From assembly GCA_958417755.1 (NCBI GenBank), contig CATZDY010000040.1:1-20570 (forward strand): a DNA stretch of 20,570 nucleotides. Direction: 5' to 3'. The translations under genes were made by a program, and so were the position numbers. The notes beneath the pieces were generated by a model, which worked only from the letters and a program-made list of their open reading frames with translations, had not been told where the DNA came from and ran no database searches. Source of the DNA: an uncultured Peptococcaceae bacterium. Lineage in GTDB: Bacteria; Bacillota; Desulfotomaculia; Desulfotomaculales; Desulfocucumaceae. This document shows positions 15,071-20,570 of this stretch, in pieces. Numbering within the stretch: the first letter of the stretch is position 1; each line of letters starts with the position of its first letter.

Positions 15071-15307
15071 ATGGCAGAAGAAAAAAACAAGGGGACCAAT
15101 TCATCCGGCTTTTTACAAGCCATGGCCATGACCAGCATATTTGGCACAGAGATGGCAGTAAGCATTGTCATAGGGTTTTATGGCGGCAGATGGCTGGATA
15201 AGCAATGGCATACAGAGCCTTGGCTCATGATTACCGGAATCTTGCTGGGTGTGGTGGCAGGGATTTGGAGTATGATCATGACCTTAAAGAGATTTTGGCA
15301 AGAATGA
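15071..15307 (+). CDS. atpZ: AtpZ/AtpI-type small membrane protein of the ATP synthase operon
   Basis: 78-residue protein with two membrane helices (about 20-40 and 49-70) separated by a short loop, matching the AtpZ/ATPase_gene1 family found at the head of many Firmicutes atp operons. Members are proposed to help ion (Mg2+/Ca2+) entry or ATP synthase assembly together with AtpI; the role is not settled. The Gly-rich FYGGRWLD block in helix 1 is characteristic. The ribosome binding site is weak (GGTAAAGAG at 15060-15068, touching the ATG), unlike the strong sites of the other atp genes. A 78-codon frame overlapping it from 14965 is rejected as a shadow. Confidence 0.85.
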   Translation: MAEEKNKGTNSSGFLQAMAMTSIFGTEMAVSIVIGFYGGRWLDKQWHTEPWLMITGILLGVVAGIWSMIMTLKRFWQE

Positions 15308-15392
15308 CATTTTCTTATTTGTGAAGCAAAGAAAGCAGCTGGTAAATCCCATTGCTTGATGACAAAGCAGTGCCCAAAGGCAGGAGGAGTAA

Positions 15393-15827
15393 ATGTTGTT
15401 TTTTCAAACCGTTCCCGAGGTGGATAAGCATGTGCGGAGAATCCTAAAATATGCCGGGCTTTTGATGGTAATTTTCTGTATATGGGCTTTCTTTTTTCCG
15501 GAGGAAGGTTTATTCTACGGGCTATTGGTGGGGCTGGGGATTGGAATATTCAATGTGATTACCTTGGCCAAACGAATTAAAAATTTGCCAACCCATCGTC
15601 CGGATATGGCCAGAAGAAGTATGGGTTGGGGATTAACCATGCGTTTTGGTTTAATAATGGTTGTGCTTTTTTGGGTGCAGCTAAAGTTTCCTATTGTCAA
15701 TTTATTTGGGGTCATCGCAGGTTTGTTGATTCCTTATGCCATTTCCAGCATTTTATCAATCATAGACAATTGTATCCTATATTATAAAAAATCCAATGGA
15801 ATTGTGAAAAAGTATTATACAGAATGA
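15393..15827 (+). CDS. atpI: ATP synthase protein I
   Basis: 144-residue membrane protein with four hydrophobic helices (about 18-35, 39-58, 80-96 and 101-125), fitting the ATP_synt_I family. AtpI is thought to assist assembly of the c-ring and is not part of the finished enzyme. A short basic region between helices 2 and 3 and a basic C-terminus suit a cytoplasmic-side location. AGGAGGAG (15382-15389) precedes ATG 15393. It lies in the expected place between atpZ and atpB, so this operon has both accessory genes. Sequence conservation in this family is low, so the call relies on topology and position. Confidence 0.85.
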   Translation: MLFFQTVPEVDKHVRRILKYAGLLMVIFCIWAFFFPEEGLFYGLLVGLGIGIFNVITLAKRIKNLPTHRPDMARRSMGWGLTMRFGLIMVVLFWVQLKFPIVNLFGVIAGLLIPYAISSILSIIDNCILYYKKSNGIVKKYYTE

Positions 15828-15855
15828 GTGTAGAACTGCGGCATAGCGATGTTTG

Positions 15856-15881
15856 CCGGAATTTTTTTTGATTTTTTCCGG
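15856..15881 (+). other. Short hairpin with U-rich loop between atpI and atpB
   Basis: CCGGAA (15856-15861) pairs with TTCCGG (15876-15881) around a 14-base T-rich loop. It lies 46 bases before atpB. It could slow read-through or set differential expression between atpI and the structural genes, but the flanks do not form a classic terminator. Confidence 0.35.
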
Positions 15882-15927
15882 TATTTAAATCATTTTTACA
15901 ATACTAACAAGAGAAAGGGGTGAGAAA

Positions 15928-16662
15928 ATGAGAAGTGTTGATGAAATCCATCATGATTTAGATCTGTGGGGTTTTAGCGCCATGGGAAATCATGGAGTGT
16001 GGAGCACTCCCATTGGAGATATAAACATCAAAACCATTGTAATGACCTGGGTTGTAATGATTTTGGTTGCTTTGTTCACTGTCATTGCCACCAGGGGGAT
16101 GAAAGCGAACAAACCAAGCAAATTGCAAGTGACCATAGAAGAAGTATTTATGTTTTTACGCGGATTGGTATATGAAAATATTGATTATAAAAAAGGTGCA
16201 GGTTTGATATGTTTCATTTTTACCCTGTTCCTATTCCTGCTTTTCAGCAATCTTTGGGGCTTGATTCCTACCATGATGTCGCCCACAGCGGATTTGAATA
16301 CAACTTTGGGCATGGCTTTGGTGGTATTCCTCATGGTACAAGTAATTGGCCTGCGTTATAAAAAAGGAAAATACTTTAAACATTATATTGAGCCAATGCC
16401 TTTTTTCTTACCACTAACCCTGGTAGAGGAATTATCCAAACCCATTACCCTGTCTTTCCGGATTTATGGGAATATTTACGCCGGGGAAGTGTTGATTGCT
16501 GTGTTGTTAGGCTTGTTTAGCGTTGCCGCTGCCTTTATGGGTGGTTTCTTGGCTTCTGTGGTTTGGTTGGCCTTTAGTATTTTTGTGGGATGTATCCAAG
16601 CTTTTATCTTTACCATGCTGACCATTGCGTATACCAGTCAGCAAGTGAGCAGTGATCATTAA
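15928..16662 (+). CDS. atpB: ATP synthase subunit a (Fo)
   Basis: Membrane stator subunit that provides the two ion half-channels next to the c-ring. It has 244 residues with about five to six hydrophobic helices. The essential arginine is R178 in PITLSFRIYGNIYAGE, and the last helix contains the conserved Gln in FVGCIQAFIFTMLT. LWGLIPTMM and VEELSKPI are further family blocks. AAAGGGGTGA (15914-15923) precedes ATG 15928. The N-terminus is amphipathic and His/Asp-rich, as is common in Firmicutes. Order atpI-atpB-atpE is normal. Confidence 0.97.
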   Translation: MRSVDEIHHDLDLWGFSAMGNHGVWSTPIGDINIKTIVMTWVVMILVALFTVIATRGMKANKPSKLQVTIEEVFMFLRGLVYENIDYKKGAGLICFIFTLFLFLLFSNLWGLIPTMMSPTADLNTTLGMALVVFLMVQVIGLRYKKGKYFKHYIEPMPFFLPLTLVEELSKPITLSFRIYGNIYAGEVLIAVLLGLFSVAAAFMGGFLASVVWLAFSIFVGCIQAFIFTMLTIAYTSQQVSSDH

Positions 16663-16751
16663 AAATCTTTGCTATGCTATATGTTGTGAATAGAAAGATG
16701 ATAAGGTTTTATGCTTGAAGATAATTTTATGAAGGGGGGGAAGAAAACATT

Positions 16752-16985
16752 ATGGATAATGCAGGTGCTGCAATGATTGGTACTGCTTTGGCAGTGGGAT
16801 TGTCCGCCATTGGTGCAGGGATTGGTAACGGTTTGGTTACCGGAAGGACTGTTGAGGGAATTGCCCGTCAACCAGAGTTGAAAGGTAATTTAATGGTTAC
16901 CATGTTCATCGCTGTAGGTTTGATCGAGGCCCTTCCTATTATCGCAGTTGTTATTGCCTTTATTCTTATGGGTAAAATGGGTTAA
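16752..16985 (+). CDS. atpE: ATP synthase subunit c (Fo rotor ring)
   Basis: 77-residue hairpin of two membrane helices joined by the polar loop ARQPE; copies form the rotor ring. The ion carrier is E59 in LIEALPIIAVVIAF. Helix 1 has GAGIGNGL, and helix 2 lacks the Ser/Thr after the Glu and the later Tyr that build the sodium site in Na+ enzymes, so proton coupling is predicted, as in the very similar B. subtilis subunit. A run of seven G (16734-16740) serves as the Shine-Dalgarno, 11 bases before ATG 16752. A 214-base structured gap separates it from atpF. Confidence 0.97.
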   Translation: MDNAGAAMIGTALAVGLSAIGAGIGNGLVTGRTVEGIARQPELKGNLMVTMFIAVGLIEALPIIAVVIAFILMGKMG

Positions 16986-17020
16986 TGCAAAATCTTTTTA
17001 GGAAAGAACATATGTGGCAA

Positions 17021-17054
17021 GGTAGCGGGCTACATGCTTGCTAGGCCCGCTATC
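17021..17054 (+). other. Strong stem-loop between atpE and atpF
   Basis: Residues 17021-17031 and 17044-17054 form an 11-pair stem (core TAGCGGGC with GCCCGCTA, plus two G-U pairs) around a 12-base loop. It begins 36 bases after the atpE stop. Only a modest CCTTTT run lies a few bases on, so it is probably not a full terminator. A stem here could shield the 3' end of the heavily translated atpE message or cause partial termination. A second, weaker stem with a T-T mismatch (17080-17087 with 17102-17109) follows. Confidence 0.6.
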
Positions 17055-17199
17055 ACAGTCCTTTTACCAGGGAAAAAAGGGTGGTTGCTTTTTTTTAATT
17101 ACAACCTCCATGAAAAGGGTAGTGGAAAGAAAGTATCAATCTGAAGTAGGCAGTTGTAACTTTTTTTCTAAAGGCAGGAAGGAGGGGTAAGAAAGCCTC

Positions 17200-17703
17200 A
17201 TGGGAGTGATAGATGCATTAGGTTTGAATGCCACCATTGTGGTACAGATTTTCAATTTTATTGTACTTTTAATCTTTCTTCGCTTAGTGGTCTATAGGCC
17301 TGTTGTTAATATTTTAGAACAAAGGCAAAAAGCCATTGTTGAGAATATCACAGCTGCGGAAGAGGAAAGAAAACAGGCGGAATCCTTGCGTCAAAGTTAT
17401 TTGGCTGAGATGCAAAAAAGCAAGGAAGAGGCCCAGGCTATCATTCAACAAGCCACTAAGGCAGGGGAAGCCCAAGCCCAACAAATTGTGGAAGCAGCCA
17501 AGGCAGAGGCCTTGCGGATTAAGGATTCTGCCATTGCTGATATAGAACGCGAAAAAGAAAAAGCTGTGGCAGAATTGCGGGAGCAGCTGGTGAGCTTGTC
17601 TTTGTTGGTGGCCAACAAAGTGGTGGCGCATCAAATTACCGACAATTTACAGCACGATATTGTGCAGGAATTTATTAAAGAGGCAGGGGAACTGCCATGT
17701 TAA
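17200..17703 (+). CDS. atpF: ATP synthase subunit b (Fo stator)
   Basis: Peripheral-stalk subunit linking Fo to F1. It has 167 residues: a single N-terminal membrane helix (about 10-30, with NFIVLLIFLRLVVYRPV) followed by a long charged coiled coil rich in Glu, Lys, Ala and Gln that continues to about residue 135. This is the standard b-subunit form, not a b/delta fusion. GGAGGGG (17181-17187) lies 12 bases before ATG 17200, a rather long spacing. The 3' end overlaps atpH by 7 bases. Confidence 0.96.
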   Translation: MGVIDALGLNATIVVQIFNFIVLLIFLRLVVYRPVVNILEQRQKAIVENITAAEEERKQAESLRQSYLAEMQKSKEEAQAIIQQATKAGEAQAQQIVEAAKAEALRIKDSAIADIEREKEKAVAELREQLVSLSLLVANKVVAHQITDNLQHDIVQEFIKEAGELPC

Positions 17704-18239
17704 AGGGAGCTGTTGGGGAACGTTACGCTGAGGCCTTGTATGAATTGGCCAAAAATGACAGCATTGTGGAACAGGTGGAACAAGAACTGGTGGCTATAAA
17801 CCAATTGGTTGAGGATGAGCAGGATTTAAAGAAAGTATTGTATCATCCCCGCATTACCACAGAAGAGAAGAAAGAGCTGTTACAGGTGCTTTTCCAAGGG
17901 AAAATTGCAGAAGTAACCTTTTCTTTTTTGCAGTTATTGGTGGAGCGCCAACGTGAACAATATCTGTCTGATATTGTAACCAGCTATGTGGATAAAGCCA
18001 ATGCAGATAGAAATATTGCCACTGCCCAAATTGCATCCGCAGTGGACTTGTCTGCAAAAGAGAAGAAGGAATTGGGCGCAATGCTGGCAAAAATAACAGG
18101 CAAAAAAATGGTGACAGATTTTTCAGTGGACCCCGAATTGATCGGTGGTGTGGTGGTACGTATTGGCGACCGGGTTATTGATGGTAGCATTCGGACCAGA
18201 TTCTCCGCCATGCGGGAGTATTTAAGGGAAATTGGCTAG
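17697..18239 (+). CDS. atpH: ATP synthase subunit delta (F1)
   Basis: OSCP/delta subunit that fixes the peripheral stalk to the top of F1. At 180 residues it has normal length. The N-terminal helical domain opens GAVGERYAEALYELA, and the C-terminal region ends IGGVVVRIGDRVIDGSIR, both family signatures. ATG 17697 overlaps the atpF stop (17701-17703), with AGGGG at about 17685 as ribosome binding site, so the two genes are translationally coupled. Confidence 0.96.
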   Translation: MLKGAVGERYAEALYELAKNDSIVEQVEQELVAINQLVEDEQDLKKVLYHPRITTEEKKELLQVLFQGKIAEVTFSFLQLLVERQREQYLSDIVTSYVDKANADRNIATAQIASAVDLSAKEKKELGAMLAKITGKKMVTDFSVDPELIGGVVVRIGDRVIDGSIRTRFSAMREYLREIG

Positions 18240-18277
18240 AAAGCTTAAGTTTAGCGGATAGGGGTGAACCAAAAAGC

Positions 18278-19804
18278 ATGAATTTGCGTCCTGAAGAGAT
18301 CAGCACGATTATCAGGCAGCAGATCGACAAATATAAAGCGCAAATCGAGATGGCGGACGTGGGCACCGTAATCCAAGTGGGTGACGGGATTGCTAGGGTT
18401 TACGGATTAGAAAAATGCATGTCCATGGAATTATTGGAATTCCCCGCCCCAAGTTCCGGCGAAGAACCCACTTTGGGTATGGCGTTGAACTTAGAAGAAG
18501 ATAACATTGGTTGCGTTTTATTAGGTGCCTATACCCACATTAAAGAGGGTGACACCGTCAAACGCACTGGTAGGATTATTTCCGTGCCAGTGGGTGATGC
18601 TCTGCTAGGCCGTGTAGTTACGCCGTTGGGTCGTCCTTTGGATGGTAAAGGGGCGATTGTGAGTGAAAAATTTAGACCTGTTGAGCGTATTGCGCCAGGG
18701 GTTATGTTGCGTCAGCCAGTGCATGAACCTTTGCAAACAGGATTAAAAGCCATTGACGGGATGATTCCCATTGGTCGTGGTCAGCGGGAATTGATTTTGG
18801 GTGACCGCCAAACAGGGAAAACTGCCATTGGCATTGATGCCATTATCAATCAAAAGGGCAAAGATGTGCTATGTATCTATGTGGCAGTGGGACAAAAACA
18901 ATCCACAGTGGCCAATGTGGTGCAGAGATTGACTGAAACCGGTGCCATGGAGTATACCATTGTGGTATCTGCCACAGCTTCGGATCCTGCTCCTTTGCTA
19001 TATATAGCGCCCTTTGCCGGGGCTGCCATGGGTGAAGAGTTTATGCATCAAGGCCGTCATGTATTGATTGTTTATGATGATTTATCCAAACAAGCAGCTG
19101 CTTATCGTGAAATGTCATTGCTATTAAGACGTCCTCCCGGACGGGAAGCCTATCCTGGGGACGTATTTAACCTGCACTCCCGGTTATTGGAACGTGCTTG
19201 CAAGTTATCTGATGCAGAAGGGGCTGGCTCTATGACAGCCTTGCCTATCATTGAAACCCAAGCAGGGGACGTATCCGCTTATATTCCCACCAACGTGATT
19301 TCCATTACTGATGGACAGATTTTCTTGGAGCCGGATTTATTCTATGCCGGTCAGCGTCCTGCGGTAAACGTGGGGATTTCCGTATCCCGGGTGGGTGGTG
19401 CTGCCCAAATCAAAGCCATGAAGCAAGTGGCCGGGGGGTTGCGGATGGATTTGGCGCAATACAGGGAATTGGCTGCCTTTGCCCAGTTTGGTTCTGACTT
19501 GGATAAATCAACCCAAGCAAAGCTGACCAAAGGGGAACGCATGATGGAACTGTTGAAACAAGGTCAATATGTGCCCATGGACGTAGAGGATCAGGTCATG
19601 TCTTTGTATACTGCAAGCAAAGGATTTTTGGATGATCTGCCGGTGGAAAAAGTATTGCCCTTTGAAAAAGATTTCTTACAATATATGAAGGCCAATCATC
19701 CGGATGTGGGGCAAGCCATCGTGGCATCCGGTACCATTAGCAAAGAAACCGATGAGAAATTGGTGTCTGCCATTCAAGAATTTAAAAAGATGTTTAATGG
19801 TTAA
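18278..19804 (+). CDS. atpA: ATP synthase subunit alpha (F1)
   Basis: Non-catalytic nucleotide-binding subunit of the alpha3-beta3 hexamer. At 508 residues it is full length. The P-loop is GDRQTGKT (175-182). YDDLSKQAAAYREMSLLLRRPPGREAYPGD contains the Walker B region and a conserved stretch with the arginine-rich loop; VGISVSRVGGAAQIKAMK carries the arginine finger of alpha subunits. GGGGTGA (18261-18267) precedes ATG 18278 by ten bases. It follows atpH by 38 bases within the same operon. Confidence 0.98.
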   Translation: MNLRPEEISTIIRQQIDKYKAQIEMADVGTVIQVGDGIARVYGLEKCMSMELLEFPAPSSGEEPTLGMALNLEEDNIGCVLLGAYTHIKEGDTVKRTGRIISVPVGDALLGRVVTPLGRPLDGKGAIVSEKFRPVERIAPGVMLRQPVHEPLQTGLKAIDGMIPIGRGQRELILGDRQTGKTAIGIDAIINQKGKDVLCIYVAVGQKQSTVANVVQRLTETGAMEYTIVVSATASDPAPLLYIAPFAGAAMGEEFMHQGRHVLIVYDDLSKQAAAYREMSLLLRRPPGREAYPGDVFNLHSRLLERACKLSDAEGAGSMTALPIIETQAGDVSAYIPTNVISITDGQIFLEPDLFYAGQRPAVNVGISVSRVGGAAQIKAMKQVAGGLRMDLAQYRELAAFAQFGSDLDKSTQAKLTKGERMMELLKQGQYVPMDVEDQVMSLYTASKGFLDDLPVEKVLPFEKDFLQYMKANHPDVGQAIVASGTISKETDEKLVSAIQEFKKMFNG

Positions 19805-19850
19805 GATTAACTGTTTATCGCGATTGAACGGCGAGGTGGTGAAAAAGTAA

Positions 19851-20570
19851 ATGGCGAGTATACGAGATTTGCGTCGCCGTATAAAAAGTATCAAGAGTAC
19901 CCAGCAAATCACGAAGGCCATGAAGGCTGTGTCAGCTGCAAAAATGCGTCGGGCGCAGGATTCGGTGACCGCTGCCAGGCCCTATGCCAAGAGATTGATT
20001 GATGTGCTTGGCCGGGTGGGTTCTGCGGCCAAAGGGGTAAAACATCCTTTGTTGGAAGTGCGGGAACCTAAAAAAGTGGCGTATTTGGTTATCACCGCCG
20101 ATAGGGGGTTATGCGGGGCCTTTAACTCCAATGTATTGCGCAGGGCAATGCAGGAATTGCAGGCCTATGAAAATCCCAGTTTGATTTGTGTTGGCAGCAA
20201 AAGCCGGGATTTTTTCCGCCGGCGGGGTTACAATGTTGTACAACAATATGTAGGTCTGGGAGAAGAAGTCAATCCCGCCCAAGCCAGGGAAATCGGAGAA
20301 TACATCATCAACCAATATGCCAGCGGGGAATTTGATGCTGTCTATGTGGTTTATAGTGAATTTATCAATGTATTGTTGCAACAGCCTGTGACAGTAAAAC
20401 TGTTGCCCGCAGAGCCCCCGGAGGCAGAAGATAGTCATGCCTTGGTGGAATATATCTATGAACCTTCCGCAGAAGAAGTTATGGGTGCTTTGCTGCCCAA
20501 ATATGTAGTGAATACTGTATTTCAAGGGATGTTGGAATCCAAGGCCGGAGAGCATAGTGCTCGGATGACA
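19851..20570 (+). CDS. atpG: ATP synthase subunit gamma (F1), cut by window end
   Basis: Central rotor shaft that turns inside the alpha3-beta3 hexamer. The frame is open from ATG 19851 to the last base, giving 240 codons with no stop. The family is about 285 residues, so roughly the last 45, including the C-terminal helix, lie beyond the window. The N-terminus MASIRDLRRRIKSIKSTQQI is diagnostic, and TADRGLCGAFNSN is the conserved central motif. AGGTGGTGA (19834-19842) lies eight bases before the start. atpD and atpC are expected next. Confidence 0.96.
   Translation, partial: MASIRDLRRRIKSIKSTQQITKAMKAVSAAKMRRAQDSVTAARPYAKRLIDVLGRVGSAAKGVKHPLLEVREPKKVAYLVITADRGLCGAFNSNVLRRAMQELQAYENPSLICVGSKSRDFFRRRGYNVVQQYVGLGEEVNPAQAREIGEYIINQYASGEFDAVYVVYSEFINVLLQQPVTVKLLPAEPPEAEDSHALVEYIYEPSAEEVMGALLPKYVVNTVFQGMLESKAGEHSARMT

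Noticed and set aside
14965..15201. 78-codon + strand frame with GGAGG near its start, overlapping atpZ
   Set aside because: It overlaps atpZ in another frame, has a low-complexity basic composition and no family match; the GGAGG lies inside its first codons, not upstream.
16752..16985. Sodium-coupled ATP synthase
   Set aside because: The c subunit lacks the Gln, Ser/Thr and Tyr sodium ligands and closely resembles the proton-type B. subtilis subunit.
20109..20555. 148-codon minus-strand frame at the right end
   Set aside because: Antisense to atpG, which has clear gamma-subunit motifs.
1..20570. CRISPR arrays, insertion sequences, prophage, tRNA or rRNA genes
   Set aside because: No spaced direct repeats, transposase, integrase or tRNA-like cloverleaf with CCA-type ends seen on reading either strand.

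Overview
The window is a 20.6 kb stretch of low-to-mid GC Firmicutes chromosome. All 20 genes I call lie on the + strand. The gene order (rho, rpmE, prfA, prmC, sua5/ywlC, mntP/ywlD, ywlE, rpiB/ywlF, glyA, atp operon) follows the same backbone as the rho-to-atp region of Bacillus subtilis. The inserted genes (LysM/M23 peptidase, a radical SAM protein, a YqhQ/DUF1385 membrane protein before prfA, a dCMP deaminase, wecB/mnaA next to atp) and the strong AGGAGG-type ribosome binding sites point to a Clostridia-class bacterium, perhaps Peptococcaceae-like. The assignment is inference from synteny and protein motifs, not from a marker gene.

Layout. 1-224 is an upstream region with an inverted repeat. 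225-1562 is rho, followed by an intrinsic terminator. 1745-2602 is an exported LysM-LysM-M23 cell-wall peptidase, followed by a long hairpin. 2757-4004 is an uncharacterised radical SAM protein. 4073-4101 is a strong extended -10 promoter leading into a leader and rpmE (4237-4437). 4546-8509 is a tight translation cluster: YqhQ-like membrane protein, prfA, prmC, and the t6A synthesis enzyme Sua5/TsaC. 8557-9623 holds mntP and a YwlE-type phosphatase. A 346-base gap with a promoter candidate precedes rpiB (TTG start) and glyA. 11797-14824 is an accessory-looking segment: dCMP deaminase, a HAD-like protein with an altered catalytic motif, a coupled protein of unknown function, and UDP-GlcNAc 2-epimerase. 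From 15071 to the right edge is the F1Fo ATP synthase operon in the order atpZ-atpI-atpB-atpE-atpF-atpH-atpA-atpG, with atpG cut by the window end; atpD and atpC are expected beyond it.

How the genes fit together. prfA and prmC are functional partners: PrmC methylates the GGQ glutamine of the release factor. Sua5, rpmE and rho add further translation and transcription-termination functions. glyA and the dCMP deaminase both feed thymidylate and one-carbon metabolism. wecB supplies UDP-ManNAc for surface polymers. The ATP synthase c subunit has the residues of a proton-coupled enzyme.

Most of the window is conserved housekeeping DNA. I do not see a clear new system such as a defence island, CRISPR array, mobile element or biosynthetic cluster. 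The least explained pieces are the radical SAM protein, the HAD-like/unknown protein pair at 12311-13629, the rpmE leader, and the structured 214-base gap between atpE and atpF.
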